Source: Limimaricola pyoseonensis (GTDB lineage Bacteria > Pseudomonadota > Alphaproteobacteria > Rhodobacterales > Rhodobacteraceae). From it: a stretch of DNA of 64,000 bases. Shown here piece after piece: positions 26,024 to 35,853 of this stretch. The notes beneath the pieces were generated by a model. It was not told where the DNA came from, ran no database searches, and saw only the letters and a list, made by a program, of their open reading frames with translations. A program made the position numbers and the translations under genes. Position 1 is the stretch's first letter; the number at the start of each line of letters is the position of its first letter. The stretch lies in assembly GCF_900102015.1 (NCBI RefSeq), contig NZ_FNAT01000004.1:337046-401045 (forward strand), read 5' to 3'.

Positions 26024-27319
26024 TCAGAGGTTCGGGTAGAGCGGGAAGCGCTGGCAGAGCTCCTCGACCTCACCGCGCACCTTCTCCTCGACCTCGGCGT
26101 TGCCCTCGGGCCCGTTCTTGGCGAGCCCGTCCACCACCTCGACGATCCAGTCGGCGATCTGGCGGAACTCGGCCTCGCCGAAGCCGCGCGTCGTGCCCGC
26201 GGGCGAGCCGAGCCGGATGCCGGAGGTCACCGCCGGCTTCTCCGGATCGAACGGGATGCCGTTCTTGTTGCAGGTGATGTGGGCCCGGCCCAGCGCGTCC
26301 TCGGTGGCGTTGCCCTTCACGCCCTTGGGCCGCAGGTCCACGAGCATCAGGTGGCTGTCGGTGCCGCCCGTCACGATGTCGAGCCCGCCCTTCATCAGCT
26401 GGTCGGCCAGTGCCTGGGCGTTCTTCACGACCTGCTGCTGGTAGGTCTTGAACTCGGGCTTCAGCGCCTCGCCGAAGGCCGCGGCCTTGCCGGCGATGAC
26501 ATGCATCAGCGGCCCGCCCTGGATGCCCGGGAAGATGGCCGAGTTGCACTTCTTGGCGATCGCCTCGTCATCGGTGAGGATCATGCCGCCGCGCGGACCG
26601 CGCAGCGTCTTGTGCGTGGTGGTGGTGGCGACATGGGCGTGCGGGAAGGGCGAGGGGTAGATGCCCGCCGCGACCAGCCCGGCGAAGTGGGCCATGTCGA
26701 CGAGCAGGTAGGCCCCGACGCTGTCGGCGATCTCGCGCATGCGCGCGAAGTCGATGATCCGCGGGATGGCCGAGCCGCCGGCGATGATCATCTTCGGCTG
26801 GTGCTCGGTCGCGAGCTCCTGGATCCGGTCGTAGTCGATCTGCTGGTCCTGCTGGCGCACGCCGTACTGCACCGCGTTGAACCACTTGCCCGACTGGTTG
26901 GGCTTGGCGCCGTGGGTCAGGTGGCCGCCCGCGTCGAGGCTCATGCCGAGGATGGTGTCGCCGGGCTGCAGGAGCGCCTGGAACACGCCCTGGTTGGCCT
27001 GGCTGCCCGAGTTCGGCTGCACGTTGGCGAAGCCGCAGCCGAAGAGCTGCTTGGCGCGGTCGATGGCGAGGTTCTCGGCCACGTCGACGAACTGGCAGCC
27101 GCCGTAGTAGCGCCGGCCCGGATAGCCCTCGGCATACTTGTTGGTCAGCACCGAACCCTGCGCCTCGAGCACCGCGGCCGAGACGATGTTCTCGCTGGCG
27201 ATCAGCTCGATCTCGTGGCGCTGGCGGCCCAGCTCGTCGGTGATCGCCTGCGCGAGTTCGGGATCGCGGGTGGCGAGCTTCTCGGTGAAGAAGCCGTCGT
27301 CGCGGGTGGGGGCATTCAT
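26024..27319 (-). CDS. glyA: Serine hydroxymethyltransferase
   Basis: A 431-residue PLP enzyme interconverting serine and glycine with tetrahydrofolate as one-carbon acceptor. The PLP lysine is in [14 protein letters not shown], and [19 protein letters not shown] and [14 protein letters not shown] are diagnostic. The ATG at 27319 has GAGG 8 bases upstream; a GTG 9 bases earlier is less likely. It is transcribed alone, divergent from nadK. Confidence 0.96.
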   Translation of the reverse strand: MNAPTRDDGFFTEKLATRDPELAQAITDELGRQRHEIELIASENIVSAAVLEAQGSVLTNKYAEGYPGRRYYGGCQFVDVAENLAIDRAKQLFGCGFANVQPNSGSQANQGVFQALLQPGDTILGMSLDAGGHLTHGAKPNQSGKWFNAVQYGVRQQDQQIDYDRIQELATEHQPKMIIAGGSAIPRIIDFARMREIADSVGAYLLVDMAHFAGLVAAGIYPSPFPHAHVATTTTHKTLRGPRGGMILTDDEAIAKKCNSAIFPGIQGGPLMHVIAGKAAAFGEALKPEFKTYQQQVVKNAQALADQLMKGGLDIVTGGTDSHLMLVDLRPKGVKGNATEDALGRAHITCNKNGIPFDPEKPAVTSGIRLGSPAGTTRGFGEAEFRQIADWIVEVVDGLAKNGPEGNAEVEEKVRGEVEELCQRFPLYPNL

Positions 27320-27479
27320 CTCGGACACCTCGTACGGGGTTGCGTCGCCGCTCTCTTACCGCAGGGGGCAGGGGCCCAAAAGCCCCGAAACCGACGCCGG
27401 GGCAACCGGTCGCGCCGCGCGGGTTGCGTTTCGCGCCGCGCTGACCGAGAAATTCGGGGCACGGAGCGGGGGACCGGAT

Positions 27480-28244
27480 TTGGCACGAGAACGCATCGCC
27501 TTCCTGGCCAGCGAGGCAGGGATCGCGCAGGAGACCTGCGCCCGCCTCGCGCAGCGTTACGGCCATTACCCGATCGAGGAGGCGGAGGTGGTCGTGGCGC
27601 TGGGCGGCGACGGCTTCATGCTGCAGACGCTGCACGCCACCGAGGCCTGCGACATCCCGGTCTACGGCATGAATCGCGGCACGGTCGGCTTCCTGATGAA
27701 CGCCTTTTCCGAGGACGAGCTGCCGGCGCGGCTCGCCGCCGCCGAGGAGGCGATTCTCAACCCGCTCGCCATGCTGGCCGAGACGGTCGATGGCACGCAG
27801 CACCGGGCGCTGGCGATCAACGAGGTCAGCCTGCTGCGGGCCGGGCCGCAGGCCGCCAAGCTCAAGGTGATCATCGACGAGCGGGTGCGGCTCGAGGAGC
27901 TGGTCTGCGACGGGGCGCTGGTGGCGACGCCGGCGGGCTCGACCGCCTACAACTATTCCGCCTACGGGCCGATCCTGCCGATCGGGGCGGACGTGCTGGC
28001 GCTGACCGCGATCGCGCCCTTCCGGCCGCGGCGCTGGCGCGGCGCGCTGCTGCCGACGCAGGCGCGGGTGCGCTTCGAGGTGCACGACCCGGCCAAGCGG
28101 CCGGTGATGGCCGATGCCGACAGCCGGGTGGTGCGCGACGTGGCCTGGGTCGAGATCCATTCCGAGCCGCGGGTCGGGCACCGGATCCTGTTCGACCCTG
28201 GCCACGGGCTCGACGAACGGCTGATCCGTGAACAGTTCGCCTGA
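27480..28244 (+). CDS. nadK: NAD kinase
   Basis: A 254-residue kinase making NADP from NAD. The catalytic GGDG motif is in VVALGGDGFML, the second is NRGTVGFLMN, and INEVSLLR and TPAGSTAYNYSAYGPI complete the family signature. No ATG is available at the family N-terminus; a TTG at 27480 with GGGGGA 7 bases before it gives LARERIAFLASE, which matches the usual start. Its stop lies within a palindrome shared with prpE. Confidence 0.92.
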   Translation: MARERIAFLASEAGIAQETCARLAQRYGHYPIEEAEVVVALGGDGFMLQTLHATEACDIPVYGMNRGTVGFLMNAFSEDELPARLAAAEEAILNPLAMLAETVDGTQHRALAINEVSLLRAGPQAAKLKVIIDERVRLEELVCDGALVATPAGSTAYNYSAYGPILPIGADVLALTAIAPFRPRRWRGALLPTQARVRFEVHDPAKRPVMADADSRVVRDVAWVEIHSEPRVGHRILFDPGHGLDERLIREQFA

Positions 28245-28259
28245 GCCGAAGGCTCAGGC
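28239..28259. terminator. Symmetric hairpin containing both stop codons of nadK and prpE
   Basis: GCCTGAGCC (28239-28247) and GGCTCAGGC (28251-28259) form a perfect 9-bp stem with a GAA loop. The nadK TGA and the prpE stop on the other strand are both inside the stem. No T-tract follows on either side, so it could be a bidirectional transcript-end structure. Confidence 0.5.
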
Positions 28260-30164
28260 GGTCTTCGCCGCCGGCGCGCCGCCATAGCCGAGCGGCACCA
28301 GCGCGTCGCGCAGCTCCTCGAGAATCGCCGGGTCGTCGATCGTCGCGGGCACCTTGACCTCGGCCCCGTCGGCCAGCTGCGCCATGGTGGCGCGCAGGAT
28401 CTTGCCCGAGCGCGTCTTGGGCAGCCGCTCGACCACCACGGCGAGCTTGAAGGCGGCCACAGGCCCGACCTTCTCGCGCACGAGGTCGACCGCCTCGGCG
28501 GCGATCTCGGAGGCGGGGCGGGCGCAGGTGCGGTTGAGGCACAGAAAGCCCATGGGGATCTGGCCCTTGAGCGGGTCGGCGACGCCGATCACCGCGCATT
28601 CGGCGACGTCCGGATGCTCGGCCAGCACCTCCTCCATCGTGCCGGTCGAGAGCCGGTGCCCGGCGACGTTGATCACGTCGTCGGTGCGCGCGAGGATCGA
28701 GACATGGCCGCTCTCGGCCACGAGCCCGGCATCGCCAGTCTCGTAGTAGCCCGGGAAGCTCTCGAGATAGCTGCGGCGGAAGCGCGCCTCGTCGTGCCAC
28801 AGCCCCGAAAGCGTGCCCGGCGGCAGCGGCAGTTTCAGCGCGACGCGGCCCAGCTCGCCGCGCGGCTTCTCGTGGCCCGACCCGTCGAGGATGCGCAGGT
28901 CGTAGCCCGGCATCGGCACGCCGGCCGAGCCGTCGCCGACCGGCAGCGCCTCGATCCCCGCCGGGTTGCCGCAGATCGTCCAGCCGGTCTCGGTCTGCCA
29001 CCAGTGGTCGTAGACCGGCACCCGCGCCACCTCGCGCGCCCAGGCCACGGTGTCGGGGTCGGCGCGCTCGCCGGCAAGGTAGATCGCGCGCAGCCGCGAC
29101 AGGTCGTGCTCGCCGGCGAGCCGGCCCGAGGGATCCTCGCGCTTGATGGCGCGCAGCGCCGTCGGCGCGGTGAAGAAGGCCGAGACCTTGTTGCGGGCGA
29201 TGGCGCGCCAGAAAGAGGCGGCGTCGGGCGTGCCCACGGGCTTGCCCTCGAACACCACGGTGGTGTTGCCGTGCACCAGCGGCGCGTAGCAGATGTAGCT
29301 GTGGCCCACGACCCAGCCGACATCGGAGGCCGCCCAGAACACCTCGCCCGGCGCGACGCCGTAGATGTTGCGCATGCTCCAGTGCAGCGCCACGAGATGC
29401 CCGCCGGTCGGGCGCACCACGCCCTTGGGCTTCCCGGTCGTGCCGGAGGTGTAGAGGATGTAGGCGGGGTGGTTCGCCTCGACCGGCACGCAGTCGGCCG
29501 GCTCGGCCTCCTCCTGGAAGTCGTGCCACTCGAAGTCGCGGCCGTGCTCGATGCCGGCCATGGCCTGCGGGCGCTGCAGGATGACGCAGAACTCGGGGCT
29601 GTGCTCGGCCTCGCGCAGCGCCTGGTCCAGCAGCGGCTTGTAGGCCACGACGCGGTTCGGCTCGATGCCGCAGGAGCCCGCGAGGATCGCCTTGGGCTTG
29701 CAGTCGTCGATCCGCACCGCCAGCTCGCGCGCCGCGAAGCCGCCGAACACCACCGAGTGGATCGCGCCGATCCGGGCGCAGGCCAGCATCGCCTCCAGCG
29801 CCTCGGGGATCATCGGCATGTAGATGACGACACGGTCGCCCTTGGTCACGCCGCGCGCCTTGAGCGCGCCGGCCAGCCGCGCCACCCGGCCCAGAAGCTC
29901 GCCATAGGTGATCTCGGTGCGGCTTTCGGTGACCGGGCTGTCATGGATGATCGCCACGTCATGGGCGCGGCCCGCGGCCACGTGCCGGTCGACGGCGTTG
30001 TGGCAGCCATTGACCATCCCGTCCGGGAACCACTCGTAGAGCGGCGCCTTCTCGGAGCTGAGCGCGCGGGTCGGCGCCCGGTGCCAGTCGATCGCCTTGG
30101 CGGCCTGCATCCAGAACCCCTCGGGGTCCCGGCGCCACGCCTCGTAGGTCTCCGCGTAGGTCAT
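28254..30164 (-). CDS. prpE: Propionate-CoA ligase (propionyl-CoA synthetase)
   Basis: A 636-residue ANL-superfamily adenylating enzyme activating propionate to propionyl-CoA. The P-loop-like motif is YILYTSGTTGKPKGVV, the hinge region has the GELGR and LARTDDVINVAGHRLSTG motifs, and the acyl-adenylation lysine is in LPKTRSGKILR. The N-terminus (MTYAETYEAWRRDPEGFW) and length distinguish PrpE from acetyl-CoA synthetase. Propionyl-CoA would feed the methylmalonyl-CoA route, which fits meaB at 20 kb. Confidence 0.92.
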   Translation of the reverse strand: MTYAETYEAWRRDPEGFWMQAAKAIDWHRAPTRALSSEKAPLYEWFPDGMVNGCHNAVDRHVAAGRAHDVAIIHDSPVTESRTEITYGELLGRVARLAGALKARGVTKGDRVVIYMPMIPEALEAMLACARIGAIHSVVFGGFAARELAVRIDDCKPKAILAGSCGIEPNRVVAYKPLLDQALREAEHSPEFCVILQRPQAMAGIEHGRDFEWHDFQEEAEPADCVPVEANHPAYILYTSGTTGKPKGVVRPTGGHLVALHWSMRNIYGVAPGEVFWAASDVGWVVGHSYICYAPLVHGNTTVVFEGKPVGTPDAASFWRAIARNKVSAFFTAPTALRAIKREDPSGRLAGEHDLSRLRAIYLAGERADPDTVAWAREVARVPVYDHWWQTETGWTICGNPAGIEALPVGDGSAGVPMPGYDLRILDGSGHEKPRGELGRVALKLPLPPGTLSGLWHDEARFRRSYLESFPGYYETGDAGLVAESGHVSILARTDDVINVAGHRLSTGTMEEVLAEHPDVAECAVIGVADPLKGQIPMGFLCLNRTCARPASEIAAEAVDLVREKVGPVAAFKLAVVVERLPKTRSGKILRATMAQLADGAEVKVPATIDDPAILEELRDALVPLGYGGAPAAKTA

Positions 30165-30240
30165 GTCCGTCCTCCTCGGGACGGAATCCTACGCCCCGGC
30201 AAGGCCTTCGGGCAAGCGCGATGCGGCTGCGGAAGGGGTA

Positions 30241-30260
30241 GGGGGCGGCGGACCGCCCCC
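30241..30260 (-). terminator. GC hairpin downstream of maeB
   Basis: GGGGGCGG and CCGCCCCC (30241-30248 with 30253-30260) form a perfect 8-bp stem with a CGGA loop just beyond the maeB stop. No T-run follows, so termination is likely but not certain. Confidence 0.45.
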
Positions 30261-30268
30261 GTGCGTCC

Positions 30269-32569
30269 TCAGCCGTAATGCGCGACCGGCGTGCCGGCGA
30301 CGGCGGACATGTTCAGAAGGCCGCGCGCGGTGATCGAGGGGGTGACGATATGGGCGCGGTTGCCCATGCCCATCAGGATCGGCCCGACCTCGAGGCCCGC
30401 GCCCTTCATCTTCAGGATGTTGCGCACGCCCGAGCCGGCATCGGTCGAGGCGAAGACGAGGCAGTTCGCCGCGCCCTCGAGCCGCGCGCCGGGGAAGATG
30501 CGTTCGCGCAGCTCGGGGTCGAGCGCCGCGTCGACATGCATCTCGCCCTCATAGGCGAAGTCGCGCGGCGTGCCGTCGAGGATCTCGAGCGCGCCGCGCA
30601 TCCGGCGGCCCGAGGAGATGTCGAGATTGCCGAACTGCGAATGCGAGCAGAGCGCGATCTGCGGCACCAGCCCGAAGCGGCGGACATGGCGGGCGCAGCC
30701 GATCACCGTCTCGGCGATCTGCTCGGGGCTGGGCTCGGCATGGACCTGCGTGTCGGCCACGAAGAGCGGCCCGTCCTCGAGGATCATCAGCGACAGCGCC
30801 CCCACCGGGCGCAGCGTCCGGGTGCCGAGCACCTGCTCGATGTAGTTCAGGTGCCACAGATACTGGCCGAAGGTGCCGCAGATCAGGCTGTCGGCCTCGC
30901 CGCGCTGCACCATCACCGCGGCGATCGCGGTGGTGTTGGTGCGCATCACCGCCTTGGCGATGTCGGGCGTCGCGCCGCGCCGGGCCATGAGGTCGTGATA
31001 GGTGCCCCAGTAGTCGCGGTAGCGCGGGTCGTTCTCGGGGTTGACGATCTCGAAGTCGATGCCGGGGCGGATGGTCAGGCCGTAGCGCTCGCAGCGGGTC
31101 TCGATCACCTCCGGGCGGCCGATCAGGATCGGCGTGTCGGTGGTCTCCTCGATGATCGCCTGCGAGGCGCGCAGCACGCGCTCGTCCTCGCCCTCGGCGA
31201 AGACGATCTTGCGGGTGGAGGAGCGCGCCGCCTCGAACACCGGGCGCATCAGCATCGCCGACTTGAACACCGAGCCGTCGAGACGGCGCTTGTAGGCGGC
31301 GAGATCCTCGATCGGGCGCTCGGCCACGCCGGTCTCCATCGCGGCGCGGGCCACGGCGGAGGCGACGACGCCCATCAGCCGCGGGTCGAAGGCCTTGGGG
31401 ATCAGGTAGTCGCGCCCGAAGGTCATCTGCTCGCCGCTATAGGCGGCGGCGGCCTCGGCCGAGGTGGTGGCGCGCGCCAGCGCCGCGATGCCCTCGATGC
31501 AGGCGATCTTCATCTCGTCGTTGATCGTGGTCGCGCCGACGTCGAGCGCGCCGCGGAAGATGAAGGGGAAGCACAGCACGTTGTTGACCTGGTTCGGCCG
31601 GTCCGAGCGCCCGGTCGCGATGATCGCGTCGGGCTTCACCTCGCGCGCCAGCTCCGGCAGGATCTCGGGCGTCGGGTTCGCCAGCGCGAAGATGATCGGG
31701 CTGTCGGCCATGCGCGCGACCATCTCGGGCTTGAGCACGCCGGGGCCGGAGAGGCCGAGGAACAGGTCGGCGCCGTCGATCACGTCGTCGAGGCCGCGCG
31801 GCCCGCCCGGCTGGGCATAGGCCGCCTTCTGCGGGGTCATGTCCGCCTCGCGGCCCTCGTGGACGAGGCCGGCGAGGTCGCACAGGTAGACGTTCTCGCG
31901 CTTCACCCCGAGCTTCAGCAGCATGTCGAGGCAGGCGATGCCCGCCGCGCCGCCGCCGGTCGAGACGACCTTGACGTCGGCGAAGTCCTTCTTGGCGACG
32001 CGCAGCGCGTTGGTGGCCGCGGCGCCCACCACGATGGCCGTGCCGTGCTGGTCGTCGTGGAAGACGGGGATGTTCATCCGCTCGCGGCAGATCTTCTCGA
32101 CGATGAAGCAGTCGGGCGCCTTGATGTCCTCGAGGTTGATCGCGCCGAAGGTCGGCTCGAGCGCGCAGACCAGCTCGGCCAGCTTCTCGGGGTCGGTCTC
32201 GTTCAGTTCGATGTCGAAGCAGTCGATGTTGGCGAACTTCTTGAACAGGACCGCCTTGCCCTCCATCACCGGCTTGGAGGCGAGCCCGCCGATGTTGCCC
32301 AGCCCCAGCACCGCCGTGCCGTTGGTGACGACGCCCACGAGGTTGCCGCGCGCGGTGTAGTCGCGGGCGGTGTCGGGGTTGTCCTTGATCTCGAGGCAGG
32401 CCTCGGCGACGCCGGGCGAGTAGGCGCGCGACAGGTCGCGGCCATTGGCCAGGGGCTTGGTCGCGCGGATCTCGAGCTTGCCGGGCTTCGGCAGCCGGTG
32501 ATAGTCGAGCGCGGCCTGCCGCAGGCTGTCCGAGGCGCTGCGGGCGGTGTCGTCGGTGCTGTCGGCCAT
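30269..32569 (-). CDS. maeB: NADP-dependent malic enzyme (malic domain plus phosphotransacetylase domain)
   Basis: A 766-residue MaeB-type malic enzyme that decarboxylates malate to pyruvate. The malic domain (about residues 20-430) contains [23 protein letters not shown] and the Rossmann motif [15 protein letters not shown]. The C-terminal 330 residues are a phosphate acetyltransferase-like domain ([12 protein letters not shown] ... [14 protein letters not shown]), which in MaeB proteins is regulatory rather than catalytic. The length is normal for the family. Confidence 0.95.
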   Translation of the reverse strand: MADSTDDTARSASDSLRQAALDYHRLPKPGKLEIRATKPLANGRDLSRAYSPGVAEACLEIKDNPDTARDYTARGNLVGVVTNGTAVLGLGNIGGLASKPVMEGKAVLFKKFANIDCFDIELNETDPEKLAELVCALEPTFGAINLEDIKAPDCFIVEKICRERMNIPVFHDDQHGTAIVVGAAATNALRVAKKDFADVKVVSTGGGAAGIACLDMLLKLGVKRENVYLCDLAGLVHEGREADMTPQKAAYAQPGGPRGLDDVIDGADLFLGLSGPGVLKPEMVARMADSPIIFALANPTPEILPELAREVKPDAIIATGRSDRPNQVNNVLCFPFIFRGALDVGATTINDEMKIACIEGIAALARATTSAEAAAAYSGEQMTFGRDYLIPKAFDPRLMGVVASAVARAAMETGVAERPIEDLAAYKRRLDGSVFKSAMLMRPVFEAARSSTRKIVFAEGEDERVLRASQAIIEETTDTPILIGRPEVIETRCERYGLTIRPGIDFEIVNPENDPRYRDYWGTYHDLMARRGATPDIAKAVMRTNTTAIAAVMVQRGEADSLICGTFGQYLWHLNYIEQVLGTRTLRPVGALSLMILEDGPLFVADTQVHAEPSPEQIAETVIGCARHVRRFGLVPQIALCSHSQFGNLDISSGRRMRGALEILDGTPRDFAYEGEMHVDAALDPELRERIFPGARLEGAANCLVFASTDAGSGVRNILKMKGAGLEVGPILMGMGNRAHIVTPSITARGLLNMSAVAGTPVAHYG

Positions 32570-32589
32570 CGCGGGTCTCTCCCTGAAAT

Positions 32590-32618
32590 CGGAATGGTTT
32601 AGCCTTAAACCTTTTCCG
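32590..32618. repeat. Interrupted palindrome between DUF3072 and maeB
   Basis: CGGAA-T-GGTTTA-GCCT-TAAACC-TT-TTCCG: 11 bp of stem with one small internal mismatch. It lies 21 bases before the maeB start, in an AT-richer pocket. It may be an operator for maeB or the transcript end of the DUF3072 gene. Confidence 0.5.
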
Positions 32619-32634
32619 AAGGGTCGCGAAAGCC

Positions 32635-32832
32635 CTACTTGTCGGCTTGCGCGCGCAGCGCGTCGATCCGCTCGACGGCCTGCGCCTCGGTGAGCGAGGT
32701 GTCGAATTCCTCGCCGGTCCGTTCGCAGAGCTGGCGCAGCTCGGCGGCCTGCTCTTCGGTCATCGGCGCGTCGGGGTTCTCGGCCGTGCGGGCCTCGGTC
32801 TCGGGCAGCACGCCCTTGTTGGGTGGCATCAT
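32635..32832 (-). CDS. DUF3072 family protein (paralogue)
   Basis: A 65-residue acidic protein with the core PMTEEQAAELRQLCERTGEEFDTSLTEAQAVERIDALR, paralogous to the protein at 24497-24706. The start at 32832 (the first of two adjacent ATGs) has AAGGA 6 bases upstream. Function unknown; it is upstream of maeB on the same strand. Confidence 0.78.
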   Translation of the reverse strand: MMPPNKGVLPETEARTAENPDAPMTEEQAAELRQLCERTGEEFDTSLTEAQAVERIDALRAQADK

Positions 32833-32951
32833 GGCGTTTCCTTCCGTGATGCCGTCAGAACCGGCGGAGGCGCGCAGGAGTTCCGCGAGGGTGGGCTTGC
32901 ATCGCAAGGGGCCGCGCGCGACAGTTTCCGGCAAATCTCTCGGAGGTCCCC

Positions 32952-33344
32952 ATGTCGCTGGTCGAAGATGCACGCCGCGTGCGCGAGAACGCCTATGCCC
33001 CTTATTCGCGCTTCAAGGTCGGCGCGGCGATCCGCGCCACCTCCGGCGCCACCTATCTCGGCGTGAACGTCGAGAACGTCGCCTACCCGGAAGGCACCTG
33101 CGCCGAGGCCGGGGCGATCGCGGCGATGTGCGCGGCGGGCGACAGCGAGATCGCCGAGGTGGCGGTGATCGCCGACAGCCCGGTGCCGGTTTCGCCCTGC
33201 GGCGGCTGCCGCCAGAAGCTCGCCGAGTTCGGCCGCGGCGACGTGAAGGTCACGCTCGCCACCACCGACGGCGCGACGCGCGAGACCACGCTGGCCGAAC
33301 TGCTGCCCGGCGCCTTCGACCAGACCCAGATGGAGCGCGCCTGA
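32952..33344 (+). CDS. cdd: Cytidine deaminase
   Basis: A 130-residue zinc enzyme of the tetrameric class that deaminates cytidine and deoxycytidine. The catalytic motif is C50-A-E52 (GTCAEAGAI) and the other zinc cysteines are C83 and C86 (SPCGGCRQ). GGAGG lies 6 bases before the ATG. It is the first gene of the five-gene salvage operon and overlaps deoA by one base (TGATG). Confidence 0.96.
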   Translation: MSLVEDARRVRENAYAPYSRFKVGAAIRATSGATYLGVNVENVAYPEGTCAEAGAIAAMCAAGDSEIAEVAVIADSPVPVSPCGGCRQKLAEFGRGDVKVTLATTDGATRETTLAELLPGAFDQTQMERA

Positions 33345-34648
33345 TGCGCGCGGCCGCCCTGATCGCGGCGCTGAGGCGCGGCGAGCGCCCGCCGGCCGAG
33401 GCCGTCAGGGGCTTCGCGGCGGGGCTGGCCGACGGCTCGGTCTCGGACGCGCAGGCCGGCGCCTTCGCCATGGCGGTCTGCCTCAACGGCCTGGGCGAGG
33501 CCGGCCGCGTCGCGCTGACCGAGGGGATGCGCGACAGCGGCGACCGGCTCGCCTGGAGCCTGCCGGGCCCGGTGCTCGACAAGCATTCGACCGGCGGGGT
33601 GGGCGACTGCGTGTCGCTGCTGCTGGCCCCGGCGCTCGCCGCCTGCGGCGTCTACGTGCCGATGATCTCGGGGCGCGGGCTCGGCCATACCGGCGGCACG
33701 CTCGACAAGCTCGAGGCGGTGCCGGGGCTCTCGACGCAGGTGGACGAGGGCCGGCTGCGCGAGATCACCCGGGACATCGGCTGCGCCATCGTCGGCGCGA
33801 CGGGCCGCATCGCGCCCGCCGACAAGCGGCTCTACGCGATCCGCGACGTCACCGGCACGGTCGATAGCATCGACCTGATCACCGCCTCGATCCTGTCGAA
33901 GAAGCTCGCCGCGGGGCTCGAGGGCCTCGTGCTCGACGTCAAGGTCGGCTCCGGCGCCTTCATGAAGACCGAAGACGAGGCGCGCGCTTTGGCGCAGGCG
34001 CTGGTATCCACCGCCAACGGCGCGGGCTGCCCGACGGCGGCCTTCCTGACCGACATGGACCAGCCGCTCGCGCCCGCCCTCGGCAACGCCACCGAGATGG
34101 CGGTGATCATGCGGGTGCTGTCGGGCGAGCGCCACGTCGCGCCGCGGCTGCACGACCTGACCGTCAGCTTGGGCGGGCGGCTCCTGGCGCTCGCGGGCGG
34201 CGCGGAAGGCGAGGGCGAGGAGAAGATCGCCCATGCCATCGCCTCGGGCGCCGCGCTGGAGCGCTTCGCCCGGATGCTGCACGCGCTGGGCGGACCGTCC
34301 GACATGGCGGAGAACTGGCAGGCGCATCTGCCGCGCGCCGCGGTGATCCGCGAGGCGAAGGCCGAGAGCGACGGCCATCTCGCCGCGATCGACGGCGAGG
34401 CGCTGGGCCGGGCCGTGGTGGGCCTGGGCGGCGGCCGCAAGGTCGAGAGCGACGTGATCGACCCGGCTGTCGGGCTGACCGGCGTGGCGCGGCTCGGCGC
34501 CAAGCTTTCAGCCGGCGACCCGCTGCTGACCATCCACGCGCGCGACGCCGCCGAGGCCGAGGAGGCCGAGCGCGCGGTGCGCGCGGCGATGACGCTCGGC
34601 GCCGCGCCGGACCTCTCCGACCTCGTACGCGAAAGGATCGACCCATGA
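33344..34648 (+). CDS. deoA: Thymidine phosphorylase
   Basis: A 434-residue enzyme that phosphorolyses thymidine (and deoxyuridine) to the base and deoxyribose-1-phosphate. The family signature is LDKHSTGGVGDCVSLLLAP, and KKLAAGLEGLVLDVKVGSGAFM is also diagnostic. The ATG overlaps the cdd stop, and its own stop overlaps the deoB start by 4 bases, so translation of the operon is coupled. Confidence 0.95.
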   Translation: MRAAALIAALRRGERPPAEAVRGFAAGLADGSVSDAQAGAFAMAVCLNGLGEAGRVALTEGMRDSGDRLAWSLPGPVLDKHSTGGVGDCVSLLLAPALAACGVYVPMISGRGLGHTGGTLDKLEAVPGLSTQVDEGRLREITRDIGCAIVGATGRIAPADKRLYAIRDVTGTVDSIDLITASILSKKLAAGLEGLVLDVKVGSGAFMKTEDEARALAQALVSTANGAGCPTAAFLTDMDQPLAPALGNATEMAVIMRVLSGERHVAPRLHDLTVSLGGRLLALAGGAEGEGEEKIAHAIASGAALERFARMLHALGGPSDMAENWQAHLPRAAVIREAKAESDGHLAAIDGEALGRAVVGLGGGRKVESDVIDPAVGLTGVARLGAKLSAGDPLLTIHARDAAEAEEAERAVRAAMTLGAAPDLSDLVRERIDP

Positions 34649-35853
34649 GCCGTGCCTTCCTTCTGGTGATGGATTCCGCCGGGATCGGCGGCGCGCCCGA
34701 CGCGGGCGAGTTCTTCAACGGCGAGGTGCCCGACACCGGCTCGAACACCATCGGCCACATCGCCGAGGCCTGCGCCGCGGGTCGCGCCGAGGAGGGCCGC
34801 TCCGGCCCGCTGAAGCTGCCGAACCTCGACCGGCTCGGCCTCGGCCGCGCCATCGCGCTGGCCTCCGGCCTTGAGGCGCCGGGGCTCGACGCCGCGCCCG
34901 AAGGCGCATGGGGCGCGGCGACCGAGGTTTCGAACGGCAAGGACACCCCCTCGGGCCACTGGGAGCTTGCGGGCGTGCCGGTGCCGTGGGACTGGCACTA
35001 TTTCCCCAAGGAGGTCCCGGCCTTCCCGACCGAGGTGACGCGCGCGCTGATGCAGGCCGCCGGCACCGACGGCATCCTCGGCAACCGCCACGCCTCCGGC
35101 ACGGCGGTGATCGAGGAGGAGGGCCCCGAGCACATGAGCACCGGCTGGCCGATCTGCTACACCAGCGTCGATAGCGTGCTGCAGATCGCCGCGCATGAGG
35201 AGCGCTTCGGCCTCGACCGGCTTCTGGACATGTGCCGCGAGGTGGCGCCGCTCCTGCACGACATGAAGGTCGGTCGGGTCATCGCCCGGCCCTTCGTCGG
35301 CGACGAGAAGACCGGTTTCACCCGCACCGCCAACCGCCGCGACTTCGCCATCGCCGCGCCGGGGCGCACGCTGCTCGACGCCGCGAAGGGCGCGGGGCGC
35401 GACGTGCACGCGGTCGGCAAGATCGGCGACATCTTCTCGATGCGCGGCGTCACCGATCTGCGCAAGGGGCCGGACGACAGGCTGATGGGCCATCTGTCGG
35501 ACCTCGTGGACGAGGCCGCCGACGGCGCGCTGGTCTTCGCCAACTTCGTCGAGTTCGACACCAATTTCGGCCACCGCCGCGACGTGTCGGGCTATGCCCG
35601 CCATCTGGAGTGGTTCGACGCCGAGCTGGGGAAGATCCTGCCGCGGATGCGCGAGGGCGACCTGCTTCTGGTCACCGCCGATCACGGCAACGACCCGACC
35701 TTTTCGGGCACAGACCACACGCGCGAGCGGGTGCCGGTGCTCTGCCACGGGTTCGGGGCGCGCGAGCTCGGCCTGATGGGCTTCACCGAGGTGGGCGGCC
35801 TGGTGGCGCGCCATCTCGACATTCCCGCCCCCGACCCGGACGCCCAGCCGTGA
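34645..35853 (+). CDS. deoB: Phosphopentomutase
   Basis: A 402-residue metal-dependent mutase converting (deoxy)ribose-1-phosphate to the 5-phosphate. It belongs to the alkaline-phosphatase superfamily: LLVMDSAGIGGAPDA contains the first metal Asp, the phospho-acceptor Thr region is SNGKDTPSGHWE, and the distal metal site is VTADHGNDPT. It takes the product of DeoA to the deoxyriboaldolase/pentose pathway. Confidence 0.96.
   Translation: MSRAFLLVMDSAGIGGAPDAGEFFNGEVPDTGSNTIGHIAEACAAGRAEEGRSGPLKLPNLDRLGLGRAIALASGLEAPGLDAAPEGAWGAATEVSNGKDTPSGHWELAGVPVPWDWHYFPKEVPAFPTEVTRALMQAAGTDGILGNRHASGTAVIEEEGPEHMSTGWPICYTSVDSVLQIAAHEERFGLDRLLDMCREVAPLLHDMKVGRVIARPFVGDEKTGFTRTANRRDFAIAAPGRTLLDAAKGAGRDVHAVGKIGDIFSMRGVTDLRKGPDDRLMGHLSDLVDEAADGALVFANFVEFDTNFGHRRDVSGYARHLEWFDAELGKILPRMREGDLLLVTADHGNDPTFSGTDHTRERVPVLCHGFGARELGLMGFTEVGGLVARHLDIPAPDPDAQP

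Noticed and set aside
27320..27479. Riboswitch upstream of glyA
   Set aside because: The short leader shows none of the conserved pairs or motifs of a glycine or SAM riboswitch.
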